Source: Anthopleura xanthogrammica
Lineage: Eukaryota > Cnidaria > Anthozoa > Actiniaria > Actiniidae
Reading direction: 5' to 3'
Assembly: GCA_964019055.1 (NCBI GenBank)
Contig: OZ025217.1
Coordinates: 1,255,501-1,319,500 of the forward strand
DNA: 64,000 nt
Position numbers and translations under genes: made by a program. Positions 1 through 15,400 of the stretch are shown here, piece after piece. The notes beneath the pieces are model-generated. The model had not been told where the DNA came from. It saw nothing but the letters and a program-made list of their open reading frames with translations, and did not search any database. Each line of letters opens with the position of its first letter. Position 1 is the first letter of the stretch.

Positions 1-459
1 GAGAGGTGAGTGCTTTCACCAGTACGCCACCTGTGCTTCCATGGTGAAACCTAATGAGTGGGTCCTTATGGCAGACCAAATAATTTGCTTTTGCTACCAA
101 ACTGTTCCTTTTTGTTATCACTTTTTTCATTCAAAAAAATCTAGTTAAGACTGGTCGTCACTAGTGTATAAGCACAAGCATTCATAAGCACAAGCCTAGG
201 GTAAGTTATTCAGTCTTTGCCCACACAGGGAAAGTTAAAGATATGAAAGGTAGGCCTTCAACCGCAAATAAATTTAAAAACATTTAGTTCCAAGGACAAA
301 ATTTTCAGTAACACTGGCAACCAATAAATTGAAATTTTAAGTCCTGATCTTCAAAGGTTATTAATTTTAGTGTTTTCCTGTTCATATCATATTCAGAATA
401 ATTTAAGAGTACTCTATGAAAAGTGGTAGTGTATTGATGAATAATTTGTTTCAGCTTAC

Positions 460-3400
460 CTGTGACCGCGGTACATTACAGGTTGCTCTGTCAAAGACTG
501 GCATTACCACAGGAAGACCTCTCCTCTTCTCTTCATCCGTCTATCAACAATAGAAATAAATGTTAATAAAAATGTTCAGGATTTGTATTTCTATTATTAC
601 CATGAATTCTAGAACTCATTTCAAGTCTGAATTTGCATGCTCCATCATCACAGCCATGTTGGTGGTAATTAACATAAGATTTCTCATTACAGTCGCAGCC
701 CTCCTTGCGATCACTCTCGTAAGCAACTAACAAATCCCAAGCCATGCCACTAAAATTTTTACTGGTACTTCAAAATGTAAAATACTATTTTTTTGCACTT
801 CTTTCTGATATTGTTATGTACCTGAGAAAAGTACTCCTCAGCTATTCTCTCGGCCCATTCTTTACAGAGGTATCTCGGCCGAGCAGGATTGGCAATATCA
901 GCACACTTGATTAACATTCTTTTGATTAAAGTCCTGTTTTCTGGGGTAGTCAATGCTGTCGTTGATGAAGTATTGGAGTCAGGAGTATCACGTCCACTAT
1001 GCTGTTGAAGTAATTTTATTAAAAGGTAAAGTTTGGCATCAAATGAAGGGCACAAGGGTGAAACACATCCAAGGGTTGGATTGGGAGCTCCTGAATACTG
1101 TTTTGCTGGACTTTCTACTAACATTATTATGGCAGGGAAACTAAAAACTAATAAAACTACCCACTTACCACTGAATGAACCTCATCCATACTTGACGACC
1201 GTCTTTTATTAATACTATTAACAAACTTGGATAAGTGTTCAAAGTGCCGTGTCATCTCTGTGGCCATCACCATATCAATGATTGATTGCCGTACTGTGCG
1301 GAAGTCCTCCCTAGATATAAGAAGTAAAATTGTTTTGTTAGTTTTAGAGAGAAACAAACAAACTCTGGGCTGATCTAAGTCAGGGCACAGCTATCTCACA
1401 GATCAAACCCTGAAACAACCTCTGGGCTGATCTAAGTCAGGGCACAGCTATCTCACAGATTGAACCCTGAAACAACCTCTGGGCTGATCTAAGTCAGGGC
1501 ACAGCTAACTCACAGATTGAAGCCTGAAACAACCTCTGGGCTGATCTAAATACTCCATTTTCAAATTCTATGTTGCTCAGGGTTAGTCTCTGTTTTATGA
1601 ATATTTATGTGTTCCAGTGAAGGCACACGGAATTTCAAAGTGTTTGTATTGTTAAAGTTGTGCATTCTTTACGTCAACTGTTGGTATTTGTGAATATTCT
1701 GATGCTGGAATGAGGCTAACCCTGAGTAAACAAGTCTGTAATCAAGGGACACAGTGGTATTAAGGGAGCACAGGTGGCATTTAATGGTTTAAAAAAAAAA
1801 CACTCCTTGTTTTTACGAGGGTAGCACTTAATAGCCAGTGGCTAACAAACCTGTGGCCCACGTTCCATGATCCAATTGGAATTTAGAAGTTTGCTTTGAT
1901 TGCTTGCTTCTCGCCAATGCATTTTTTGTTTGTTGGTTCTCGCCTGTGCTTTGAGGGTTTTTCTCCGGGTCCTCCGGTTTTCCTCCCTTCACAAAAATCA
2001 ACTTCTAAATTCTAATTCGATCTTTGGGCTTTCACCTAGTATGGAACTTAGTGTTCTGTGTGATTGTCCCATGCCGTGATATAACAGCCAAAGTTAACAG
2101 AAATCAATATAGTCTATTTTACTTACACATCAAGCCCACTAAATATATTGGACTTCTCTTCTCTAGCAGTAAGTTTGAATGCAAGGGCAGCATGATGGCT
2201 TTCAAGGACAGCAATGTCATTGTAAAGAATAGCCAGTTCACTTCCAGCATTACAAAGAAAAGAGTTTGTATAACCTGGATGATCAACATCATGTACAATA
2301 GCAGCTATGAGAGATGCAGCTTCATCTATAGGTTCTAAGACAGCCTGCGGGAAAACATACAGTTATTCGATTAGCTCACTAACATTTTGTCCTTTCTTTT
2401 TCCCATTTTTGCCGTTCTTTTCACCCCTTTTTTCCTTTCACTTTTCTTGTTTTCCTTCCCATTTCCTACTTTATCCTATATTTTATCTTTTTCCCCTTGT
2501 ATTTTCTTGCCTTTATTTCCATTCTCTCCCTCTTTTTGCTTTGCTTTTCTTCCATTCTTGCATTTCTTTTCATTCCCATCTCTTTCCTTTTTCCTTCCAA
2601 TTTCCTTTATTCCATTCTACCCATACTCTTCCTTCTCCTTTTCTTCTCTTTCATTTACTCCTTTACTTCAATATTTTTTGCATTCTGTTCCTTTTTCTCT
2701 CTGTTCTTCTTTCTTTCCTTTCTCTTTCCCTTTCCATTTCTTTTAATCCATTTCCCCCTACTCTTCCCTCTCTTTCTATTCTCTTTCATTTACTCCTTTT
2801 CTTTGACATTTTTGATATTTTTCCAATTGTTCTCTTTCCTTTCCCTTTCCATTCTTCCCCTTACTCACCCTTCTCCTTCCCTTTCCCATTTTGCTTCTTT
2901 CTTCTCCCTTACCTTCACTCTTTCTTTAGCCAGGAAAACAGCAGTTGCATGTAGTACATCTGCTGCATGTGTAGAGTTATGGTAAGCATTTTTCCGATGA
3001 TAATTAGCTTCTATTAACTGAAAAACCAATAACAATATAAAACATTTTAATAAACTGTCTGTTTATACCATACATACATATGGTGATCTTGGGTGTCACC
3101 TTGCTGTAATATTGGAAATCAATTTCACACCCATTGGTTTACTGCTATTTTCATAAACATGCGAACGCTGTTGTTGCCTGTTGAGATGCCTGTTGGAATT
3201 TGGTTTTTCACTGCCACCAGTCAAAAATACAAGAAGTACTGATTGATTATTTTTGACAGACAGAAGCAAGAAAAAAATTTAAGATGTCTGGCATATGATA
3301 TTTTATCAATTTTTTTTTAAATATGACTGGTCAACATGTCCGTTCAAAACCATATTTGACTGGTCAAGTACCAAATTTGGATGGACATTGACCATTGACT

Positions 3401-6400
3401 GGCCGTTATTTTGAGTTAGAATACAAATTAAGCATATTGATTTACCTGTAACCAATTTTTCATAATGTCCTCGGATATGTTAAGCCTTTCACAGACACGA
3501 AACTTGTTCAGGATTTTCATCCCTAGAAAGTAAAGTGGCCTAGAAAAAAGGAAGAAAAGAAATCAATACTGTACAATTCAAAATGCTAGTTGAGCGTAGG
3601 GTGATCATCATGATAGCCCCTTACAGAGATTGATGGTTATAAAACACAAATAATTATAATTAAAATAAGGGAAGCATGGGTGGCATGTCCTGCTAATGCT
3701 TCACCTCTCATCAATGCGACCTGGGTGTGAGTCCCACTGGGCCTGGTGACATATGTGAGTAGAGTTGTTTGTTGCTTTTCTCTTGTGCGTCAAGGGTTTT
3801 TCACCAGGTTCTCCAGTTTTTCTCCCTCCTTAAAAATCAACTTCCAAATTCCAATTCAATCCTCGGCTTCACAGTAATTGGAGGATAAACTCTGTTGTGA
3901 GTGTCCCAAGCTGTGATACAACAGCTTAATAAAATATAGATTTCTTATGATCATCATCATCAAGCATCTCACCTGTGATTGGAGGCTTTTTCAAGCTTCA
4001 AGATATCAAAGTCCCAATCAGCGACATCAACCATGGCATTGCTAACTTCAGCAGGGATTTCAGGTAAGTGACTTATGTGGGCTAATCTTCCAGTTTCTTT
4101 AGACGGGTGAAATGGATGGCTTGGTCTTGGTATTTCACACCCAGATCTTCTTCTTCCCTGCAGGAAAACAAATGATCTTTCTTCAGTAGGGGAATCAAGG
4201 AAGGTTTTAGCAGTAGTGCACTTACCTCTCATCTCTGAGGTCTCAGGTTTGATTCCTGGACTCAGACCATTACATGTGAATAAACTTCGTTAGGTCTCTC
4301 ACTTGATTTAATGGTATTTGTCTGGATTTGTCCTTAAGTGTATTGATAAAATTTGAAGGTTTTTTTTTCTGTGAGGAAAAAACTCAACAAATTTCTACTG
4401 GACTTGACAGACTTAACATTGTGCCATTGGCTAATGTAGTTTTAGATGCAATTCACAGGTCCCCTTGCACATGAAGTCAAAGCAGTTCAATTCGGAGGAC
4501 AAAAAAAAATTCAATCTTTTGAGAATTGGAAACCTATGGTTCTGTCCTCCAAATTGAGCTGCATTCTGAAGTGCTACAAGGGGTCTATTGTTATCTAACA
4601 ACTTACATTGCTCATTAAGCCTCCAACAAGGTCATTGGCCATGACATCATCGGCATCAGTAGCATTGTGTCCAGCAAATACTGGAGAATACAGTTCTGCA
4701 GTTCTAAGTATTTCCTGTAAAAATGAACCCAGTAGTACGGTGAGATGTTTGGATTACTGGTTGCAAAAGCTCTGTGATCAATCATAGCATAGGAAGTTTT
4801 ATCAAAATCGGTCAGTAATAACCAGAGATCTGACTCCTTGAATATGAAAATACTTCATGTTTCTTAGGGGAAGCAGGAGGAGGTATGATTTGCCTGGGTT
4901 AGAGGAAAGCCTCCCCATCCCTAGGGTAAATTGTGGCAGGGGAGGGGGGATCTGACCCCCTGGGACATCCCGCCCAAACCACTGTTGAAAGTAGGAAATC
5001 TAAAGACTAAGAGAATGTCAAGCCTGTATCATCACCATTAAATGACATGGTATCTTAGGTTTCGTATCTTACCATGACTCTGTCAAGTGCCTGGACAACA
5101 GATAATGGGCTGTTTTCTTGAGCTGCATTAAGCATGTTTATAACCTGGGAATAAACAAAACACAAACAAACAATCAGCTTTGTTGCCATAACAACTGGTA
5201 ACCAAGGCAACCATGATGATACTTTATAGTATAGTGTTGATAAATAAATATTTTTAAACCTTTGTTATTGGTGCTTCTATTCTTGATGTCATTGATGGCC
5301 GCCGATGGAGATTCCCTGATATGAAAATCATGTTAGATTTTTTCATGACTACTTAGAACTTCACTTCCTAATAATTGATTTCAAAAATGTATTTCCCTTA
5401 ATTGTGTGGTTCCAAAATATATCCACATCCCACCATGGAGGATATATGAAAAGAGATCCCCACCCCCCTGGAATTCCCAATTTTCTTTCATACAATCCAT
5501 TTAATTTTGTTTTTTTCTCTGCCCCCCTCCCCCTCCCCCAATCCCCTGGGAATTTCCAATTTCCTCCATGGTTGGGTAAAGATATTTCTTGGAACCAGTA
5601 TTTGGGAATTCTATTAACTTGAGCCAACATAGTATTAGACATACATTCCTAAATACCTAACAATTCAAAAGATGGGAGACAAAGACAAACCTATACAATT
5701 TCAGGAAGTATTCCTACCTCCCCAATAGATGGGGGTGAAGTTTCCAAAACAATGGGACGTCCTTAGAAGGTTAATATCTAGTCTCTAGAAATGTTTCTAG
5801 CAAAAGGAGGGTTCTAACAGTATTTGAATACAGCACTGTTCATGACCAATCAGATCACACATAGTGAGGGTAACTACTGTATATAATAAATATATGTAGA
5901 GTGGTATATATATCTCACAGATTTGTTGTGGTCTCAAAGAGAGTAAGGAGTCAATAGAAGGCTGTTCTAATTCCTTACCATTAGGTAATGTACTACTATA
6001 ATCTATTGGATCTCTGTGACCAGTACCTGAACTGGGCTGAAAAGAAAAATGATACAAAATGTTAAGGCCCGCTTGCACAAGCAATTTTGTCACACGACTT
6101 TAGCAATAATTTCAACAGTGACTTTATCCCAACCCCAAATCGGCATGACTTGTAAACTGCTGTCAATTTCATAGCCATTTTATAGCGACATATCACAGCC
6201 AAGTTGCCAGCAATTCCAACATGCTCAAAATTTAGTGCAACTTTCGGTAATTTTCATGTAGTAAACGAAATGGACAATATGACCCAGGCTTGCAGTTTAG
6301 ATTTACGATAAAAACACAAAAATCTCAAATTTTAATTATCAAACAAATGAAAAAAATGGTGGCCTTATCTAAGTCAGGGCATGGCTAACTCACAGATTGA

Positions 6401-9400
6401 ATTGGAATCTAGCTAATTTACCTGGGGGAAAACCCTTAAATCAAGGGAGAGATCCAACAAACTCTGCTCATATGTGACACTGAGTCAAGGAATCAAACCT
6501 GAGAACCCAAGGTTGAGTGTACTCCCATGATACAAAGAGAAATATCAAGAGACTGATTACATACTGTTTCCATGTGCATATTAACACTCATGTTCATGTT
6601 GACTTGGTTGTGCAGTGAATTTGCTTCTTTTAATTCTCTTTTTACAGTAACATGGTGCTCTACTTTCCTGTGAAAAACAACAAGACACAAAACTAACATC
6701 AGCACAATTATTACTATCAACATTTTTCTTCTGTAACTGTTAATAAAAACTTTCACCATCATCTTAGCTTCCTAGAACATGTGTTACACCTTCTCCCCTT
6801 AGGTAAAATGTTTTACCTATACCCTACTAAGACCAGTACAATATTACTGACCCTCCCTTACAAGTGCGTCATTGACCTTCCCAATGACAGATACCATCAT
6901 ACTTGCCCTACCCTCCCTAGCTATAAGATATATCATTCTAGGTAAGATAGACAATTCTACTTATCCTCCTATCTTTGTGATAGATAAGTCTACTTACCCT
7001 CCCCTCCCAGATAGGTACAATGATACTTACCCTCCCCTCCCTATAATAGGTAACAATGATACTTACCCTCCCCTCCCTATAATAGGTACAATATGAACAT
7101 TTTGTAAGAATTGCTCCCCATTTCGTCTTTTCCCCATATAAGAACCTTCCCAAGTCTGAAAGAAAAAACATGGTGTCAGTAAAACAACTATACCTAATGT
7201 TCAAATATGCATTACCAAAAGGACCACACGTTTATTGGTGTTTCTACACTATTTTGTGTCATACTCATAAATAAAGACATTTTTATTATCATTACCAAGG
7301 CATTATTGACTACGACACAGCCTACTATCATGAGTCACAATCCCTCTAATACAGGGATTGCAACTCATGTCGAGTATATATAAATTCTAATGAAATAATG
7401 TCAAAGTTTCTAGAATCCATCGGCATAACAATACTACTTTGGCAATATGGAAAGGTTATGAGAAGATATATACAAACTTACCTTTCCCTTTTTCAGTTGT
7501 GAAAGAATTGCTTCAAATAATTCCTTAAATTCAAGAAAAATAGAACATAAGCATAAGTCAAGACAAAATTAAGAAAACAGTGGAATATAAATATGTTTTC
7601 ACAAGCTAACTCACAGATTGAATTGGAATTGGAATTTAGTTTGTAAGGTTTTGTGGAGAAAACCAGAGAAAACCCTTGCATCAAGGGAGAGACAAGACAA
7701 AGGTTGTTCACATGTGATGCACAGGAATTGAACCTGAGACCCCAAAAGTGAGAGGTGAACCATGAAATACAAATACTTACAGGCTTGCTTTGTTCTAGGT
7801 ACATCAACTTTTGTGTGTGTCCAATGACATCTGGCCTAAAATAGCCAGTCATTTTCTCAAATGCAGGATTCACATACTAAGAAGAAAAACAATTTCAATT
7901 AAGTCATGTAATAAAAATCACATGTAACCCTCCTTTCTCTTCCTCCCTCTCCCTCCTTCTCTTCTCTTTCCTTTTAATTTCCTCTTCTCAGGGAGTGCAG
8001 AACAAGGTCACAGTAAGTATAGCATTATAAAACAAGAATATATTTTATTAAAGGTTTCATCAACCATCGTGTGAAGAGGACATTTGTGCAAAGCAAGAGC
8101 TTGCCAACACATTTTCCCATGCAAACCCTTATAAACTATTTGATTATAATTATATCTTTTATTTTATTTCTTTTATAATTGACATTAACAGCTGAAACTC
8201 TGAAAACAAGGTGATCTTTATATTTGTGGTGTTCATTTTGACACAACTGCTCGTTCTAAGGGGGGAGAGGATAGAGTCACATGACCTGTTGGCACAAGTC
8301 ATCCAGTTACTCACCTCTACATGGACTTGGTTATCAGGTTTATCTGGATCTAATCTTGTTATCTCTACAGCATCATGGGTATGTTCTATTGCATTTATTA
8401 AACATGTTGTTGCTCTGCAAATACACAAATATCATGAAATCAATATGGATTGTATCTTGGACATAATGTGGCCAGTGAGAAATATGAAAAAAAACTTGTT
8501 ATCACTAATCACAACCATAAAGTACATGCAGTGGTGCAGCTGATCAATGGGGTCGAAATGAAAGCATGTGAAGGCACCATTGGCGACCGCTATACAGTCA
8601 ATGTATGACCCCGGAGCACAGCTCTAACCAGTTTGAATTAGTTAGGGTTGATTTGAGAGGAGGTAGGAAAAGACCAGAGGAATGGAAAAATCCTCAGAGT
8701 CAGAAAGAGAACCAACCAACTTAGAGGTGAGAGGCAAGTATTGTACAACCACACCATCCTGCCTCCCCTTGAAGTTAACAATAAAATGACTTCTGGCAAT
8801 CGAAAGCTATCTCACTGTTTCAAGCTGGTTGCACAACTCAAAATGGGATGTAAGTAACAAGCATTTTAGCATCACTGGTCAAGACAAGTTAGAGGATCAG
8901 CCTAAGAGGCATTTGGCTGGACAAGCATCAAATTTGTCACAACATCATGTTTCCATTAAGCAACTATTATTTTTAGCCCAGCAACATCAATAATATATAG
9001 GCGAGTGTAGGATGACATAACTTGATTTTGTTGATTGGCAATAAACTCAAGATATTTCCTAACATACCTTAACTTGAATTGTGATCGCACCTCCCCATAT
9101 TCTAACATTTTCAGCTCATTAAAGCATCCACCAACATTTGTATTTTCAACAAACCTCTGCAAAAGAACAAAAAAAATTGACAAAATTTTAGCAATGAGAA
9201 AAGGAATTGCAAAAAGTATATCATTATTATGCTGTAAGTCAATACGATGTTTGCCAATCGTATAATAACCATTCTCATAGGAATATAATGCCATGCACAT
9301 GCTGTAAGTTAGTACAGCTAGTATGTTTCACATTCATATGATAATCATTCTTATGGGAAGCCATTCCAATGTTATGGGATATCATATACTATACCTATAC

Positions 9401-12400
9401 TGTTTATCACAACTTACCCTATCAAACCCAGTCTTCAATAAGGGTAAGAAAGAAGGTTCATCTGAGTGCCTAGGACTAAAATATGGTCATCATTAGCATA
9501 TGAATATTTGTGTGCACCATGTAATGTGCTATATGGAACTATTTGTTCCTTTTCAAACAAGAGCATGGGCAACAAAATTGAGGGCCTACTGTAAAATTTT
9601 ACTGTGATTCTCGAGGCTGGCATACACTAGGCGTTAAGTCATTGCAACATGAAGTGTCCCCACTGTGAAAATTCCCCTTGTGTGTACTGTGGAATTTCTG
9701 TGAAAAATCTTGTCCCTGCAACATGTTGCACAAATCCAAACTGGTTTGAATTCATGCGACCTGTTGCAGTGATAAGGTGAGTGAAAGTGGCGTTGTCGCA
9801 TCGTGTGTACTGTTGCAATGACATGTCCCCACATCGTGTTGCAGCAACTTGACACCTAGTGTGTGCTGGCCTTCAATATTCTGCTAACTTGGTAATTGCG
9901 AGTTTCCCATTGGAATTTGGTTTTTCACTGCCACCAGTCAAAAATATAAAAGGTACAACTTACTAGTTTTGATTGACAGCAGCAAAAAAACAATTTCACA
10001 ACAAGGTGTTGAAATGTTGGAGTTCGCATAATATAGAGAATCGCAGTCATTATAGAAGCAGGGGTAATGGAGCATTTTAAAGTGGGGATCAAGTCAAAGG
10101 ATGATCATAGAATAGAACAGATTTATTGATCACTTTGTAAATTCGTGTGAATTTCAAAAACGTGATGTTACAACATATTATAAGAGATAATATTCATATA
10201 CATCAGTTTGTGTACAAAAAGGTTTTATTATTGCTCCACAGGAAAACCATGGTAAAATTGAACCTCAGAAACATAACATAAAATTTTATTTTGATCAGGA
10301 TATGTTGCAAAGGGGGGGAGCTCTAGCCCCCTGATTTCCTTTCACCCTGAGTAGCTGAGAGTGGCAAAATTAAGATAGTTCTCTTGATGAAATTTTTTTG
10401 AGTGCAATGAAACTTCTAGAAAATGTTCAGCACAGTGGAAATACTTATTACAAGTGGTCATTTTGATATTTGATTGGGATAACTAAAGCTGTAAAGACGT
10501 GTACACAGGTACAAAGAATTTCCATATATCTGTTTTCTGGCAAAAATAATCTACTTAAACAATAGACCAATCACATCAAAGTACACATGTTACATACTTG
10601 GAGTCCACTATACCACTTTGAAAACTGAAATCATGTTAAAATATTCCATCACCACGAATCACGGATAATTACAAAATCTTGTTCATGTTCACGCAAAATT
10701 CAAAAGCCACTTTCATGTGCATGTAAAAAGATCTTAAAACTTAATTCATGTTTCACAAAAAAATTAATCAGCCATTCACACTTCACGTAATGATTATAGG
10801 GAACCCTGTTTACTAGGAGGAAACCACATACCAAGGTTTAACTACTGCTATGATAGTTGAGTTATCACTGGGTCTGGTTGCTCTCATGTTTCTGTTAAAA
10901 CAAAATGTATATCTCTATAAAGATAATATCATAGAATAAACAATCTCAGAGATAAAGTATTTCAACAGGAAAAACAATAAAAATTACAAATTAGGAATGA
11001 ACAACACCTCTGTAATTTTACAGTGTACAATTAAATAATGTAGTGATAAAGGAATGTATACAAAACAAAATCCTTCAACTCCCAACAATTGGATGTGGAC
11101 TACAAAATACTTCAAGGAGTATTTCTGCTTATTATTTTTATTTTTTCTCTCTTGTTAAAGATGATTAAGATAACAAACGTTTTGTCAGTTTCAGACAAGA
11201 GATAAATCTTGTCTTGTATCCCTGGATGATTTATTTGTACATCTTTCATGGATGGCTGACTTGTTGCATACATAATTAGGATTAGTTATATTCAACAAAA
11301 ACACATTTATTATACTTGTTTACAGTTCAGTGCTTTTTAAAAGTCTTACTTGCATAGCTTCTCGCCATCAATGGTGGAAGAGTCTCTCATATCAATGAAG
11401 ATTACCTATAGAAGAAATGTCAATGCATTAGAGGATATATTGTTGAGTTACCAAACATTAATCAGCCATAATAACTTACAAGATGCCTAACAAAGCATGA
11501 GGTCAAAGATCAACAAAGATTTTTGAGTTAAATGCTCATTACTATGCACTTTCTATGACAAAGCTATTTAATTTTTAAAATACAAACAGTACAGAACCAC
11601 CTTGTTTGTTAGTCGGCAGCAAGAAATAAAACATGTAATCAAGTCTTGATATAGAGCAATTAAAATCAAGACACAAACACAAACACAAGATAATGCGAAG
11701 CATGTAACATACATTCCTTGGAGCCAGTAAACAACTTAATTATCTTCTTGGTCTGACTTAATGTGATGAATAAAGAGGCAACAAATTTGGGTTCTAGATA
11801 ATTCAAAGATGTCTTAAACATGAAACATGTTGTATTTTGAAACTTCATAAATCAGAATGAACACTTAAAAAAGTAGAAAAGTTGAAACATCTGAGGCAGA
11901 AATTCATTAATTAAATGTGGAAAAAAGACCATTTTTTAAGAAATATCTTTTAAAATTTACACATTTAATCATGCACTTTATATTAGATAAAATAAAGCAT
12001 GCAAAGCTACAATTGCATTCACTAGTATGCAAGGGTTTTTCTAAAGGAATACCATATTATATTTGAACAGTTGAAAAGGCTAAATTATTAATAACTAATT
12101 CTTAATCTTGGTGCCAAAAACAATAGGTTGGTGACTGTTGATATGACTACAAGGATTATCCAGCCTTAAATTTCACAAGCACCTGAGCAATGCTCAATTC
12201 GTATTATTCATCTATATTGCGGTCATTCTTTCAAAAAATTGAATGAAAATAAAATTTGAAATTCAAAGAGGAGTATAATTTAAATGGCAAACCAGCAATG
12301 AGATTTCCAAAGGATGGAATTGTTTTTATCACGGAGAAGAAGGAAAGTCAAAGAACATGATTTTAGGAAAACTTAAAAGCCTGAGAAAAAATACATAAAT

Positions 12401-15400
12401 ATAAAGAAAAAGTAGAAAAAAGGTTTGATACTCACTTCAGGTTGGTTGCTAAGGAACTGCTCCATGGCTGCCTCGGACGTCTTACATATGCTATACTTAT
12501 ATCCACCTCGTTCTGTAGCTTGGACGAAACTTTCTGTCTGTGCATCTTCCTTTGCAAACACTAACATGATCTACAATTGATTCACAAGACATAATCAGGA
12601 AATTAACTCATAGTTGCATAAGAGCTGGTATTGGCAACTCTAAACATGTTTCAATATGGTAACTTTGAATTAATTTTGAGGATTTTCAACGATATTTATG
12701 GTGCAATGTTGGTTATGGTTTCACAAAGGGTTTTGGAAATTGGGGTCCACAAGGCCCATAGAGAATCCAAAAGAGGGTCATTTTTATATCGCATAATAAA
12801 AATCTTCACACACAATGGACCTCTCAAGCTATTTCTACTGCATCATTCTTTAAAAAGCGTGGCAATGCCACACTGGCGCGGTCTGGTAAGAACACTGCAA
12901 CACGGTTCACAAAAATTTAAAAAGGATGATTACGGCTCACTGAAATGATCAAACGTTCAAATTCAAGAAAATTCATGATTCACGACATTAGAACATGCTG
13001 ATCACAGATCACGAAAATAAAAAAAACATCCATGATTTCGTGCAAAAACCCCTTACTGCCCCTGTTTTAAGCATAGAAATTTTGAATATAAAACCACTAA
13101 AAACATTGTTATGCTTAATTTGATCTACACTTTCAAGCTTAATAATCCATCCTCAATTTGAATAATATTTCAAATAATTTCAGTATGTTAGTCTGCTAGC
13201 TAGTGCACTTTATGGGTTAAAGGTACAACTATAAATGTGTTACAAACTAGGTTCTATTCAACAAAATATCACTTTCCTTGGATACCCAGCACAAATGTGA
13301 AAAATAATAGAAGAATGAAAGAAGTGATTGTGTGAAAAATTCAAGTAAGGAAGACTTCAAACTTTCAACTAATGGGGAACAGAAGCCATTGGAAAATATC
13401 TTTTTATGGCAAAAAAAGATATGAAAAAACTCTGAACTAGGATTACGCATGTAAAGATAGAATGACGGCTTTGAAACAGACTGAATCCTACAAGTTAACA
13501 AAACTAGAAGTGGCTTTCAAAGCCTAAATTCATTGACCTTGTAGGAGATAGCTAAGGCTGATTCCAAATTTAATGTTTATAGTTGTCCATTTTTCCATTT
13601 TGTTTAATGAAATATTCATCAGCACTGGTGATGGTCATAATCCCAGATATATGATTCTATTTATTTTTCCAATGGTTTAGAATTAGGATGAAAAGTTCAA
13701 CAGTGAGCTTGAATTTGTGAGTATGAAGGCCAGTGCCAACAAAATCTTCTTTGACCTTTCTTTTTCTTTCTTTCTATTTTCTCTTTTCTTTCATTCATTC
13801 ATTCATTCTTTTTTCAGTATTTCTTATGTTCTCAATTTCTTTTCCTTTTTTCAGCTGAAGCAACAGTCCGTGACACATTTTCATTTGACAACTATGGAAA
13901 TTAACAGAAGTCCTACAGTCTTCTAAACAAATATAAACTGTGTGCACAATTTTTGCCATCCCATCCCAAATATCTTCTTTGTTTTCCCTTGCGCTTGACA
14001 TAGTAACCTTAGCATGAATATTTTTAAAAGCCCAACTCTTAAAAATTAAGATTTTCAGTGTTTATAAAGACACAGATCATAGTTATTTCAGAGTAGGAAA
14101 AATTTTCTAAATATGATATAAACTAGTTTGACCAGATGAGCAAGATTCTGAAATAGTATGGCCTTTTGAGGCATACAAAAAAATGGCAGTACCATAGTTT
14201 TGTAAGTTAGTTTGTTATCATAGTGATCACGAAGATGCAACAATGTAACAAAGAATAATATAAACCTATATAATATTAATTTTTTTTTTTCCTTTTCATT
14301 GTAAAATGTTGGGAGCCACTATTATAAAGTTATAGTAGGGGTAAAATAACTAAATGTGTCAGAAAAGATATATAGAACAATTCGATCAAAAAGTGCAAAA
14401 TTTTGAACTAGAATAAAGAGACAGTGCAAAGTATATGACTAATTTCGAAACGGGAGGAAAATGAATTTGAGAAGAAAGTTTTGGGACTTGTGAATTGTGC
14501 GTGACATACGATGAACGCCCTTTGAATCGGCGAAAAAAAAATCTGCAGAGTGAAGAAAATTGATATGAGCTGAAGAAAAAACATTAACAACAGCGTAGTT
14601 CCACAACCAAGTTTGTCTTTTTGTCGTAAAGGGTCATTTTTTGCGCCGGGGTTTTTCGTTTGGCTCTTTAGAAAGCCCATACAAATCGCGAAAACGTCGA
14701 AAAAGAGTTCTCTTGCACACTTGTGTTCGCTGGATTCAAAGAACCATCATATTATCGACTGTATTTACCGGCTTCCACTTTTACGAAAAAAAATATTAAA
14801 CGAAAACTAATTCTTCCTTCAAAAACACTGGCATAAAAAAAGTAACGAAATCATACATAGGGACTTAATAAGTTTCTACTAAATATCTTTTGAGGAAAGA
14901 GAGAGTGTTCAGCTTGATTCAATATTCTATTTATTATCGTTGACTCGAAAATTTGGCTTCTGCAACAAGGTCTTCCCTTGTTCGCTTGACCGACTCCTAC
15001 GTCGTCAAGCAAGCACCAAGGAAGTACAGTCGATCCAAGGGGAAATTTCAATAACATCAAATAGTCGAACCTTTAAACAGAGATTTCTCTAGGGACATCG
15101 AGATAAAAGAAACAAAATAAGACGGGGACTTGTTTTTTCATGAAGGATAATCGTTCGACAGCAGAGCAAATCCCCGTGAAAGGGAAGAACATGCAACCAA
15201 ACTTGCTCAACTGAAAAAAGACATGCAAAGCTGGTTTTGCAATAGAAATTCTAATATTTAGTGGTTAAATTTGTCGTTGTTAGAAAAAAGAAAAAAGGTT
15301 TTTTTTCTTCGAGGGGAAAAATTGGTTTCCAACGCGAAGTTCGGCCTTAAACATGCGTAAAGTTGAGAAAATCCCTCGATTTGGAATGGTTGACAAGACT

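Noticed and set aside
2307..2985. Three overlapping plus-strand frames of 119-215 codons, rich in Phe/Ser/Leu
   Set aside because: Low-complexity translation of a pyrimidine tract inside a PDE8 intron; overlaps real PDE8 exon 19 on the other strand.
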